Part shown: positions 54,113 to 63,690 of the stretch, piece after piece
How positions within the stretch are numbered: the stretch's first letter is position 1
Layout of the letters: each line of letters begins with the position of its first letter
From: Closterium sp. Naga37s-1
Taxonomy: Eukaryota; Streptophyta; Zygnematophyceae; Desmidiales; Closteriaceae
NCBI GenBank assembly: GCA_947471745.1
Contig: CANJKZ010000010.1
Coordinates: 8,677,501 to 8,741,500, forward strand
DNA length: 64,000 bases
Direction of reading: 5' to 3'
Notes under the pieces: generated by a model
Database searches by the model: none
Told to the model about the DNA's origin: nothing
What the model saw: the letters and a program-made list of their open reading frames with translations, nothing else
Position numbers and translations under genes: made by a program

Positions 54113-54517
54113 TGGTTCGCACAGCTGCAACATACAGCACAGCAGGCAACACAGCAACCACAGCAACCAGCACAGCCGCCACAGGAAGAAGCGCTTGGGC
54201 TGACATGCAGTGCGGGTCAACGTCAGGCATTCAGGCTTTAGCCTGTGTGCCGTGCGGGTCTTCCACTAGCATTGACCGGGGTGTGTCTGCTGGTGCTGCT
54301 GTGACTTTGGGTGCTGGATTGCATGGGTTTGCGCCGGGGCGTGGTGTTGTGGCAGGACTTGGTGGTGGTTTTGGTGGTGGTGTTGGGGGGAGTGAAGGAG
54401 AAGAGCAGATGGAGATTGACGTGAGCACTGCATTGCAGACTATGCTGCACCAGCAGCAGCTTGTGCGGCAACAGCAACAGCAGCAGCAGCAACAGGAACA
54501 GCAGCAGCAGCAACAGG

Positions 54518-54551
<34 letters not shown>

Positions 54552-54552
54552 A

Positions 54553-54591
<39 letters not shown>

Positions 54592-56329
54592 TGTTCCTGC
54601 TTCAGATTTTTCTCCAGCAGCAGCAGCAGCTTCCACAGATTTTCTCCTGCGATCCTAAATCAGCTCTGCTACACTCCGCATTACAAGCAGCCCTGCCCTC
54701 ACCCTTTCCTGCAGCACTGGCACCAGTACCTAGACCATCACTGGCACCAGTACCTAGACCATCACTGGCACCAGTACCTAGACCATCACCACCACCACCA
54801 CCACCATCACTTGCACCACCAGCAGCACCTTCAGCACCAGCACCACCTCCCACCATGCCAAATTTCAACACCCAGCAACACATCCATCCACTCCTCCCTC
54901 TTCCCGCCCCAGACCCTTTCCTCTCCACCCTCTCCCCCGAGCTCCTCCAGTCTCTTCTTTCCCACTTTTGCCTCCCTGAAACAGCTCCTGCTGCTGACCC
55001 TGCTGGAACGCCTCATGCAGTTACCTCTGCGTCTTCACTCGCTCCTGCTCATCCTGCCTCTGTTCCTCCCTCCCTCCCGCTAGTCGCTGCTGCTCCAGCG
55101 CAGGTGTTTTCTGCCTCCGGTAGAGAATGGTCCCCATTTGTTCCATATGTAGCCTCTATCAAGCCAGTGGCTGTTGCACCTGATTCTCGTCAGCCCGGTT
55201 CTAATTTTAAGCCTGCTGTTACACCTGAGGTTTCACCTGACGATGCACCTGGACGTGCTGTGTCTGCTCCTGTGGTAGTGGCAACAGAGGAGCAGCAGCA
55301 GGAGCGATTGATCATGCAGGAGGAGTTAAAGGCGCAGCAGGAGGTGCTTCAGCAGCAGAGGCAGCAGCAGCACCAGAAGCAGTTTCAGTCACACCAGCAG
55401 CAGCAGCAGCAGGGCGACGTGGCAGTGAAATCTGGGCTGCCAGTGGCTCTGCATCGGCCCATCCCTGTTCCTGCTGCTCATGGTCCTCCTCATGTTGGCC
55501 TGGCTGAGCTGGCAGCGATGCTGGAGACTGGCGGAGGCCCTGGAGGGGGTGGCGGAAGTAGAGTTCGGGGAGGAGGTTGCAGGGGAGTTGAGTCTGCAGC
55601 ATCGCTGCCAGCTCAGCCAGCCAGCGGAGGGGGTGGAGGAGGTGAGGGTTCAGCAGGGAGTCAGGCATGGCTGCGACCCCATAGGCCACCACGGTTGCAG
55701 GGGCAGCAGCAGGAGGAGCAGCAGACGCTGGAGAAGCAGCCGCAGCAGCTCCAGGGGCAGAGGCAGCAAGAGCAGGGGCAGAGGCAGCAGGAGATGTTGC
55801 ATCAGGATCAACAGCAGCAGGAGAGGGTGTATGAGAGGCAGCAGCAGGAGTGGTTGAGTCGGCTGCTGGCGGTGGCAGGTCAGCAAGCACAGGCAGGCAT
55901 GGCAAAGGCAGTGGCTGTTCCTAGTGACCTGACTATGCCTTCTGCGACTGCTCCTCGGGCAGTGGCTGTTTTGCGTTTCCATCAGTTCGCCTCTGGGTTT
56001 CCTGCACCTGCTGATGGCTCGGCTCCTGCTGCAGTTATTCCTGCTCCGGCCGTTCCTGCACGTGGATTTTTGCCCGGTGGCATTTCAACTCGTGGTTTCA
56101 TTCCAGCGATTCAGCATCGCTCCTTTCCTTCCTTGGCCCAGCCTGGATCTGCTTCTGAGTCTGCATTGCCTCAGCAGCTGGAGGCTGGGTCTCACGCACT
56201 GCAGCAAATTCAAGATCAAGGGGGGAGAGAGGCTGACGAGGAATTGGCACAGCTGGAACAGCTTCGTCAGCTGATGCTGCTACAGGAGCAGCTTGTAGGG
56301 GGACAAGCACAGGAAGATGAGCTACGGTT
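52299..56329 (+). CDS. Single C2H2 zinc-finger, Gln-rich transcription factor, broken by a copia insertion
   Basis: Exon 1 is 52299-53415 (ATG in context CCAATGGC). The intron runs from GTGAGT to ACAG, and exon 2 starts at 53582; phase 1 joins cleanly. Exon 1 ends with the zinc finger: Cys350-x2-Cys353-x12-His366-x3-His370 with FRALGGHMNLH, the plant-specific (Q)ALGGH type. A basic KKRRIL near residue 205 may be a nuclear signal. Exon 2 encodes a very long Gln/Pro/Ala-rich region with several polyGln runs. The protein frame changes at about 54552 within a CAG/CAA tract: before it one frame fits, after it another gives the clear Pro/Gln-rich protein (54855-56329). Element C cuts the exon at 56329, so the native reading ends 22 bases inside its LTR. 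The expected role is DNA-binding transcription regulation. Single-finger ALGGH proteins are often repressors. Confidence 0.8.
54548..54558 (+). other. Frame change in a CAG/CAA tract of the zinc-finger gene
   Basis: The repeat reads CAACAGCAAAGCAACAG, where a regular unit would be CAACAGCAACAGCAACAG. One C appears lost between 54552 and 54553. Upstream polyGln is in one frame and downstream polyGln in the next. This could be a mutation, polymorphism or assembly error. Confidence 0.75.
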
Positions 56330-56775
56330 TGTTGGAAACAATCGGTCCTAAGCGCCTCTGTCGTGTCGAAACACTAAGACACAAAAGAAACGAAGTATAA
56401 CGAATCACCGGCGAGTCAACCCTCGGAGGTTGAAAGTAACTGTTGGAGGTTACGCGAAAGTCAAAGGTCAGCGACCTTTGACCTGACAAAGTACAGCGCG
56501 ACAGCAAGGACAAACAACTGACTCGGTATTGAGCAGTTGCCCGAGTCGTCACTGTATCGAACCGCAACAGCAATAGTAAAACGGTTATTAACTGTATCTC
56601 TTCGTATTCCTTGTACTCTTATAAAAGCTTGTATCTCTTTGATTTAATCAACTTACTTTGCCCTCACATACTAGCGCAAGGTGGTTCACAACTCTTTAAT
56701 TAACGCTTCCGCTACTACACCAACTCTACCCAGAGTTCACCCCTGCAAAGATCCTAAGGGTTTTTCAGCCCAACA
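56330..56775 (+). repeat. 5' LTR of element C
   Basis: 446-bp LTR with a TATAAAAG box at 56620-56627, likely the element promoter. It supplies the stop codon that ends the truncated zinc-finger reading. Confidence 0.95.
56620..56627 (+). promoter_or_regulatory. TATA box of element C 5' LTR
   Basis: TATAAAAG in the 3' half of the LTR, at a usual distance upstream of where copia transcription starts. The prediction rests on the motif alone. Confidence 0.6.
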
Positions 56776-56787
56776 TGGTATGAGAGC
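56776..56787 (+). other. Primer-binding site of element C
   Basis: TGGTATGAGAGC directly follows the 5' LTR and resembles the plant copia site TGGTATCAGAGC complementary to initiator tRNA-Met, with one mismatch. The same 12-mer is in element A. Confidence 0.8.
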
Positions 56788-56830
56788 TATCAGGGGGAAT
56801 TCAACTTCTATACCGACAACATCAACAAGC

Positions 56831-59800
56831 ATGGCTACACAAAAGGAAAGGAGCAACTCCAACGGCTCCCAGGGCACTACTCCTACTCCACCTCCTGCCT
56901 CTGGCCTACAGACAGAGGAGGGCACAGCAACAAGACCCAGAGCAACATCTACTGAGACTCCCGCGAATCAACCTGCAGACTTCGACCAGAGCATGATGGA
57001 GAAGTTTTTCTCCTTCATGTCCTTCTACGAGCAACACCAGCAATCGGCACCTGCGCAGTCACACAACAGCAACAACAACGGAGCAACACCCATGAGTCTC
57101 GACGGCTCATCATATGCACGAGGAAATCAACAACAGCAGCCTACCTTTGCTCCGTACGAGCGCGGGTCCATCAGCTTTATGCCACACCCACAGCCTTCAC
57201 CTGGACAAGAAAAATCACTGGACGCATTACAAGTTCAGTCGCAGTTCGCACACGTTCTGAAGATGCAGACGTTAAGACCCTTCGATGGAAAGGACTTCTT
57301 CACCTGGTCGTTCGAGTTCGAGCTGATGATGGAAGGCGCGCAGATACTCGGGTTCTTCGACGAGTCTCTGCCATACCCAACAAACGGCACACAGTACGAG
57401 AAGCAGCAGTACACCTATCAGTCAATGATGGCGTACACGATCCTACTGAGGAATATCACCCCGACTCAACAGCAGAACATAAGGTCTTACCGAGGTTACG
57501 GCAACTCCGCGGAGCTCGCGTACAACCACCTGAAGAGCCTGTATCAAGCAACAGACAGCGTAAGCCAAAGTCGGTTAATGGCGCAACTGACAACGGTTGA
57601 AATGAAACCAGGGGAGAAAGGAATGGCGTATATCAGTCGATGTCGCGAGTTGCGCGACAAGCTTCTTCGATGCGGAGGGTCGATCTCTGAAGACGCCTTC
57701 GTGATAGTCATCATCGGCGGCCTCGGTCCTCAATGGCGCGCCACAAAGGCCATTCTCCGAGCTCACGGAAGAATCTCCGAAGCAGCGCTCTGCGCCGAAA
57801 TCCACGCCGAGCAGCAAGACATGGACCTGCAAGAAGAACGACACAAAAAGAAGACATCAACACCGGAATTCGCGTTCCACACTCAACGACGCTACAACAA
57901 CAACAACAACCGGCAGCAACAACCGAAGCCAGTACCTCCGTTCTGCCACATCTGCAAAACTTCAGGACACCCGCGTACGCACTGCCCAAATCGTCAACAG
58001 TCAACAACTCCACAGCGGCAACTTCGACCTTCAAGCAGCCAAATCGCCTCAACGCAAGCAAATCCCACGACCCAGATTCAAGCCTCAACGACTTCAACGG
58101 GACAACCTGCACAAGGAGCAAGAAACATCGTCAGCTGCATGGCAAAGCTGAGTGACTCCTGCATCACCGAGTCACCACCACACTACTCACCGGAAGAACA
58201 ACTCGACGAAACCACACCCCGCCGTGAGTCACTTCAGCCGAACCCGACATACGCCGCCATCGCCCAAAGCAAACCATCCGGAAAGGACACATGGTTCTTG
58301 GACAGTTGCTGCGGACAGCACATGTGCTCCTCGGGACGCTTCGTTCAACGAGAACACCAACTTCAACGCGAAGTTGTCATTACAGTCGCCAACAATCAGA
58401 ACCTGCGAACACGACGACAAGGCGTAGTTCAACTTCAGTCAAGGGAAACAAACGTTATACTGCAGATGTCAATAGTACTAATCGCGGAGGGACTCGGCTA
58501 CAACTTACTGAGCGTCAGTCAGCTAATGGCGAAAGGGATTCACCTCGAAGCAGACAGCACCACCCAAGAATTCAAGCTGTATCACGGGAGAGGAGGACTT
58601 TACATCGGCAAGGCGGTCCTCAAGAACAACGTCTTCGTTCTCGATTTCGTTCCTGATCTTGGCACCGCCGACAGCGACGCCATCGTTAACTTCACCAACT
58701 GGACACACCCTCCAGACCTTGATCCAGACTTCAGTCCAGAAGGCTTCTGGTATTCACACACCATCCCTGAAGCAGAAAGAACAAGGGCGTTAGCAACAAT
58801 TCAGACAACATCAGCAGCAGCAGAGACAACATCGGCAGCAGCAGAGACAGCATCGGCAGCAGCAGAGACAACATCGGCAGCAGCAGAGACAACATCGGCA
58901 GTAGCAGAACCATCAACGGCAGCAGCAGGAACGTCAACACCAATTGCTGGTCCTTCAACGACACCGCTCCTCATCGACGACACACCACCGACACCCGCGC
59001 AACAACTACACCCAGCACCACGAGAAGTTCATCGTAGCGCCAACTTCACCGCCAACTTCTACTCCAACTCCGATATGTACCGACGATCACCCGGACATCG
59101 CGCCGACGAAAGCACCTGGCACGCAAGGATGGGACACCCAATCAATACAGTATTAAACAATACGATAAGAGCAGGAGTACTCGACAAGGACTCACTCCTA
59201 CTGACCGACGGACGAGAACTTCAACGAGTACGCGGAACGTGCTTCACCTGCCCTGAAGGTGACTTACCACATCGACCGTTTGCGTCTCATCACAACCCGA
59301 GCGCACCCGCGTACGCACCACTCGAGAAGGTGTATAGCGACATCCTGTACAATCGGGAACCAGGACAAGTAATATACAACTATACAATCACCTTCATCGA
59401 CGCCGCCACCCGTTACGTCTGGCACCTAAACCTCCCTAGCCGCGACATGGCATTCGCAGCCTTCGTTGCCTGGCTACCAGTAGCAGAGAGAGAATCGGGC
59501 GTGAAACTGAAAAGCTTCCAGTCAGACGGAGGAGGAGAATACACCTCTCAGCGATTCAAGCAGTACCTGGCGGAAAGGGGAATCAAGCGGCTCATCTCCC
59601 TTCCCTACGCCCATCAGCAGCAAGGTGTAGCAGAAAGAATGAACAGGACCTTGCAGAACAGCATGCGCAAACTGTTACGTGGCATGCGGCTACCCAACCA
59701 CCAGTGGCCTGCGGCAATGGACCACGCCGTCATGCTGCACAACTTGCTCTCGTCATCATCGCTTCCAAACAACGCATCACCGCATCTGCTATGGACAGGG

Positions 59801-62020
59801 AAACAGGGCAGCACAAAAATGTTACGAGTATTCGGATGCATGGTACAGTACCGACCCCCAGCAGCACGAGCGGGCCGATTTTCTCAACGAGCACAGTGGG
59901 GACTACACCTGGGAATCGAAAAGAACTACAACGCGTGGAAAATCTTCGATGTCCATTCCAAGGAAACAGTTGCAGCACGTGATATAATTTTCTACGAACG
60001 ACTCACGCTCCAGACATACCTTGCCAACCTGCAAGAAGACCAGGATCCCACAGGTGGTTTTCGCGGTGACCGAGCCTTCGCCCCAGCAGCGGACGAAGCT
60101 GACTGGGACGAGCAGAATGTGGACAACGCATCAGAAGAAGCCGGACCTCTTCCGTTCTGCTCCGTCGACGTTCCCATGGACGAAGATAACTCTCGCGAAA
60201 GTGTCAACGCCGAAGCCTTCTACTATTTCGCCGACAACGGTTACGTAACACCTGCGACAGTCAACACCAACGAAGCAGAACGAGTAGGACCCAACTTCAT
60301 ACCTGATCCAGAAGCGGGAGATGAAGCAGCTTATCCCGAGGACGCAAATCTTCCCCGCTACTCACAGAGTGGACTGCAAATTCTCGGACTCGTCACCGCA
60401 GTCCACGGCACCGCCATTCCTAAAGAGCCTGCGACGGTTCAACAGGCTCTGGGGGGGGAGCATAAGGAAAAATGGCGCGAAGCCATGGACAAGGAGCTGA
60501 AGGCACTGGAGGAACGCAACACGTGGAAAGTGGTTCCTATCGGCGTGGCACGGAACAAGACAGTGCTCACCGGGAAGTGGGTCTTCCGTGTGAAGACAAA
60601 GGCTGACGGCACCATTGACAAATTTAAAGCTCGCTGGGTTGTACGCGGCTTCGACCAAGAACACGGACGCGACTTCACCGAAACTTTCGCTCCGGTTAGC
60701 CGCCACACCTCACTACGCATTCTCCTCGCAATCGCCGCCATGAAGAAGAAGAAGCTGCGACAAATTGACGTCGCGAACGCGTTTCTCTACGCACCTGTTG
60801 ATGCAGAAATTTTCGTCGAGCTACCGCACGGCTCCCACAGAGAACCCAACCAAGTCTGCCAGCTACTCAAGTCACTCTACGGCATCAAGCAGGCTCCGCG
60901 ACTGTGGCAACATTACCTGCACGCTCGCCTCATCCGCATCGGCTTCAAGCAACTACCGCACGATCAAGGCATGTACCGGCTCACAAAAAACGACGACTAC
61001 ATCCTACTAATCGTCTACGTGGACGATCTCCTTTACATCGGCTCAAATGACGGCATCACTACCTGGTTCGAAGGGGAGCTGCAGCGAGATCTCACGCTCA
61101 CAGTTTCATCTACCGTCACTCAGTACCTCGGCCTCAACATCCGGGAAGAGGAGGACGCGATCTACCTCAGCGCCGAGAAATATGCCGACACCATCGCCAA
61201 ACGCTTTACGCTCACACCGACAGCCATCTCCACGCCATACCGCTACACGGCAGGGAACGACAAAGGAAGCTCCGCTCTACTCAAGCCCGCCGGCATACGA
61301 GACTACCAGAAGAAGCTGGGATGTCTTCTCTTCGCAGCCGTCACCTGTCGCCCCGACCTCTCATACTCCGCAAGCCAGCTCGCCACCTACCTCAAGAAGC
61401 CTGAAGCAGAACATCTGGCGGAGCTCGACCGCGCTCTTCACTACTTCGTCAGCACCCCAACGATCGGCCTAACTTACTACAAGAACGCAACCACACCGAC
61501 TAAGTTAATCGGCTACGTCGACGCTGATCACGCTGGCGACTCCGACAATAGGCGCTCCCGCACCGGCTACATCTACCGCCTCGAACCTATCGGACCTATC
61601 TCTTGGCAGTCGAGCAAGCAGGAATTAATTGCTCTCTCGTCAGCTGAAGCAGAATATATTGCACTCTGCTCAGCCACCAAGGAAGGACTCTATCTTCGCG
61701 AGCTGCTGGAAGAAGCGAAGTTAGCCGAGTTACCCAACTTTACCCTGTTCTGCGACAACCAGTCGGCAATTCGCATCGCCAACAAGAACGGCTTCGCGAA
61801 CAGGACGAAACACATCGCCCTGCGATATTTCTTCGTGAAGGACGAGATCGAGAAGGGAAGGCTCGAGCTGTCATACTGTCCCACGTCCGAGATGGCAGCT
61901 GACTACCTGACCAAGAAGCTCGGAAAGCAGAAGTTCGAATACTGCATGCTGCTGACTGGACAGAGCCACGTCAGCGACACTCCAGAAGCGAAGGGGAGTG
62001 TTGGAAACAATCGGTCCTAA
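56831..62020 (+). CDS. Element C Gag-Pol polyprotein (1729 aa)
   Basis: The first well-placed ATG after the primer-binding site is at 56831 (AAGCATGGC). An in-frame ATG at 56780 overlaps the primer-binding site and is less likely. Domains in order: copia gag (FDGKDFFTWSFEFEL), CCHC knuckle (57944-57985), protease with Asp-Ser-Cys and CCGQHM (58301), pre-integrase HARMGHP...CFTCPE, integrase with YSDIL, QSDGGGEY and GVAERMNRTL (D,D,E), reverse transcriptase with GKWVFRVKT, RQIDVANAFLYA and YVDD (61016-61027), RNase H with GYVDADHAGD, SSAEAEYIA and CDNQSAIRIA. No stop or frameshift, so it is a candidate autonomous element. A repeat of AETTSAAAE-type units (58805-58920) lies between protease and integrase. 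Confidence 0.93.
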   Translation: MATQKERSNSNGSQGTTPTPPPASGLQTEEGTATRPRATSTETPANQPADFDQSMMEKFFSFMSFYEQHQQSAPAQSHNSNNNGATPMSLDGSSYARGNQQQQPTFAPYERGSISFMPHPQPSPGQEKSLDALQVQSQFAHVLKMQTLRPFDGKDFFTWSFEFELMMEGAQILGFFDESLPYPTNGTQYEKQQYTYQSMMAYTILLRNITPTQQQNIRSYRGYGNSAELAYNHLKSLYQATDSVSQSRLMAQLTTVEMKPGEKGMAYISRCRELRDKLLRCGGSISEDAFVIVIIGGLGPQWRATKAILRAHGRISEAALCAEIHAEQQDMDLQEERHKKKTSTPEFAFHTQRRYNNNNNRQQQPKPVPPFCHICKTSGHPRTHCPNRQQSTTPQRQLRPSSSQIASTQANPTTQIQASTTSTGQPAQGARNIVSCMAKLSDSCITESPPHYSPEEQLDETTPRRESLQPNPTYAAIAQSKPSGKDTWFLDSCCGQHMCSSGRFVQREHQLQREVVITVANNQNLRTRRQGVVQLQSRETNVILQMSIVLIAEGLGYNLLSVSQLMAKGIHLEADSTTQEFKLYHGRGGLYIGKAVLKNNVFVLDFVPDLGTADSDAIVNFTNWTHPPDLDPDFSPEGFWYSHTIPEAERTRALATIQTTSAAAETTSAAAETASAAAETTSAAAETTSAVAEPSTAAAGTSTPIAGPSTTPLLIDDTPPTPAQQLHPAPREVHRSANFTANFYSNSDMYRRSPGHRADESTWHARMGHPINTVLNNTIRAGVLDKDSLLLTDGRELQRVRGTCFTCPEGDLPHRPFASHHNPSAPAYAPLEKVYSDILYNREPGQVIYNYTITFIDAATRYVWHLNLPSRDMAFAAFVAWLPVAERESGVKLKSFQSDGGGEYTSQRFKQYLAERGIKRLISLPYAHQQQGVAERMNRTLQNSMRKLLRGMRLPNHQWPAAMDHAVMLHNLLSSSSLPNNASPHLLWTGKQGSTKMLRVFGCMVQYRPPAARAGRFSQRAQWGLHLGIEKNYNAWKIFDVHSKETVAARDIIFYERLTLQTYLANLQEDQDPTGGFRGDRAFAPAADEADWDEQNVDNASEEAGPLPFCSVDVPMDEDNSRESVNAEAFYYFADNGYVTPATVNTNEAERVGPNFIPDPEAGDEAAYPEDANLPRYSQSGLQILGLVTAVHGTAIPKEPATVQQALGGEHKEKWREAMDKELKALEERNTWKVVPIGVARNKTVLTGKWVFRVKTKADGTIDKFKARWVVRGFDQEHGRDFTETFAPVSRHTSLRILLAIAAMKKKKLRQIDVANAFLYAPVDAEIFVELPHGSHREPNQVCQLLKSLYGIKQAPRLWQHYLHARLIRIGFKQLPHDQGMYRLTKNDDYILLIVYVDDLLYIGSNDGITTWFEGELQRDLTLTVSSTVTQYLGLNIREEEDAIYLSAEKYADTIAKRFTLTPTAISTPYRYTAGNDKGSSALLKPAGIRDYQKKLGCLLFAAVTCRPDLSYSASQLATYLKKPEAEHLAELDRALHYFVSTPTIGLTYYKNATTPTKLIGYVDADHAGDSDNRRSRTGYIYRLEPIGPISWQSSKQELIALSSAEAEYIALCSATKEGLYLRELLEEAKLAELPNFTLFCDNQSAIRIANKNGFANRTKHIALRYFFVKDEIEKGRLELSYCPTSEMAADYLTKKLGKQKFEYCMLLTGQSHVSDTPEAKGSVGNNRS

Positions 62021-62444
62021 GCGCCTCTGTCGTGTCGAAACACTAAGACACAAAAGAAACGAAGTATAACGAATCACCGGCGAGTCAACCCTCGGAGGTT
62101 GAAAGTAACTGTTGGAGGTTACGCGAAAGTCAAAGGTCAGCGACCTTTGACCTGACAAAGTACAGCGCGACAGCAAGGACAAACAACTGACTCGGTATTG
62201 AGCAGTTGCCCGAGTCGTCGCTGTATCGAACCGCAACAGCAATAGTAAAACGGTTATTAACTGTATCTCTTCGTATTCCTTGTACTCTTATAAAAGCTTG
62301 TATCTCTTTGTTTTAATCAACTTACTTTGCCCTCATATACTAGCGCAAGGTGGTTCACAACTCTTTAATTAACGCTTCCGCTACTACACCAATTCTACCC
62401 AGAGTTCACCCCTGCAAAGATCCTAAGGGTTTTTCAGCCCAACA
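61999..62444 (+). repeat. 3' LTR of element C
   Basis: 446 bp and about 99% identical to the 5' LTR. Same TATAAAAG at 62289-62296. The polyprotein stop codon TAA lies 20 bases inside this LTR. Confidence 0.95.
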
Positions 62445-62449
62445 CGGTT

Positions 62450-62762
62450 GAGGAGGCAGAGGTTGGAGAGTTCCCTGATAGGTGGTAACCGGGATTATGT
62501 TACGGAGGGGACATCTGTGAGGGAAGGAGACATAAGGGCAAATGCATATAGTATTTCAGATTTGCAACTGGGTCTGGGTAGCAGATTGCGAGGAATATAC
62601 CGTAGAGCTGTGCGTTCTTTGATTTCCATGACGTCTGTTGCTTGTGAAAATGACTCCTTTGTTAGAAACGTGCAAAATATGGGAAATATCACTGATAATA
62701 TGATATTGTATTCCATGTTTATGGCATCCAAGAGACTCGTACTTCACTGGAAATGTTTATAA
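62450..62762 (+). pseudogene. Severed C-terminus of the zinc-finger gene with EAR-like motif
   Basis: Directly after the right target duplication of element C the frame of the interrupted exon resumes and runs 104 codons to TAA at 62760-62762. It includes SISDLQLGLGSRLRG at 62550-62594, close to the DLxLxL EAR repression motif found at the C-terminus of plant single-finger ALGGH proteins. The agreement of phase on both sides of the transposon supports a single original exon. Confidence 0.8.
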
Positions 62763-63220
62763 CGAAGCTAGTCGCCACGAATAAGTTCTTGGTTTTGCCA
62801 AGGTTTGAGCTGCAGCTCTATCCTGATAAGTTCTCAGCTACTTCTACAGATAAATGCGTAGCCCTCGCCGTTCGTTGCCTCCGTACGTCTACTTTCCTTC
62901 GTGTCGTCGATTCCGTCTATTTCTTCTCCTTAGTCTCTGCAGCTTAATTCGAGGCGCCTCATATTCCGTCCACTTGGGAGTCTCTATTCTCTGTACTTTG
63001 CCTTTCCGTCACGTCAATGCCGAGCCGCAGCTTCATATGAGAGCCTCAAGTTCGTCAAACTGATACCCCAGGATTCGTCGACCTGATTGTATCTGTTCTT
63101 TGTACTTAGCTTCCTCCGTCGCGCCAGTAGCGAAGCGAGCAACGGCTCTATCCTAGGCGCCTCAAGTTTCGTCGACCAGATTGTGTCTGTTACCTGTACT
63201 TAGCTTCCTAAGTCGCGTCA
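62763..63220. other. Intergenic region with repeated 5' leader of the next gene
   Basis: Three related stretches ending near 63032, 63145 and 63240 share TCGTCGACC-GATTGT-TCTGT...TACTTAGCTTCC...CGCGTCAATGGCGAGC-type sequence. Only the last has an intact ATG in good context. Palindromes GAGGCGCCTC (62951-62960) and TAGGCGCCTCAA (63154-63165) mark their edges. Confidence 0.75.
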
Positions 63221-63442
63221 ATGGCGAGCGGCAACGATGGGGAAAATGACGACGTACCTGCATTCGGCAAGCCTACTTCTGAGTCGCCTCACCGCGAGAA
63301 TGGCGTCGCAGGGGAGAATGGCGTCGCAGGCGAGAACGGCGTCGCAGGCGAGAACGGCGTCGCAGGCGACACTGGTGTCGCAGATCTGCCTGCCTACATG
63401 AAGACCATGCAGCTCTACACGGCTCTTCAAAGCCACGGCACG
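63221..63442 (+). CDS. First exon of an unrecognised gene, continues beyond the window
   Basis: ATG in context CAATGGCGAGC begins a 74-codon exon ending GGCACG before GTGAGC. It contains four tandem Glu-Asn-Gly-Val-Ala-Gly (ENGVAG) repeats and a conserved-looking LPAYMKTMQLYTALQSHGT segment at the 3' end. I do not recognise the family. The 3' half of the exon with its donor is repeated twice downstream, which suggests the segment is real coding sequence. The rest of the gene is outside the window or not recognisable. Confidence 0.5.
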
Positions 63443-63499
63443 GTGAGCGTCGGTTAGATGGACAACGGTACGGTGGAGAGTGGTAGTGGGGGAATGGCG

Positions 63500-63690
63500 T
63501 GGCAGATCTACCTGCCTACATGAAAACCATGCAGCTCTACGCGGGTCTGCAAAACCACGGAACGGTGAGCGTCGGATGTTCGGATGGACAACGGTACGGT
63601 GGAGAGTGGTGGTTGGGGAATGGCGTGGCAGATTTACCTGCCTACATGAAAACCATGCAGCTCTACGCGGGTCTGCAAAACCACGGAACG
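63500..63690 (+). repeat. Two echoes of the 63-kb exon end with donors
   Basis: 63500-63564 and 63626-63690, a 126-bp period, repeat DLPAYMKTMQLYAGLQNHGT plus GTGAGC and the following CGTCGGATGTTCGGATGG. Both keep the frame, and each is preceded by GTGGCAG, which could act as an acceptor. Confidence 0.93.

Larger units (their letters stand above)
56330..62444 (+). mobile_element. Copia-type LTR retrotransposon C, intact and young
   Basis: LTRs of 446 bp (56330-56775 and 61999-62444), TG...CA, flanked by 5-bp duplications CGGTT (56325-56329 and 62445-62449). The LTRs differ at about four positions. Primer-binding-like TGGTATGAGAGC at 56776-56787 is identical to element A. A purine tract GAAGCGAAGGGGAG precedes the 3' LTR. 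A single open frame covers gag to RNase H. Inserted in the last exon of the zinc-finger gene, same orientation. Confidence 0.97.

Noticed and set aside
53564-54658. PolyAla, polySer and polyCys open frames on both strands
   Set aside because: Alternative readings of the CAG/CAA repeats of the zinc-finger gene.
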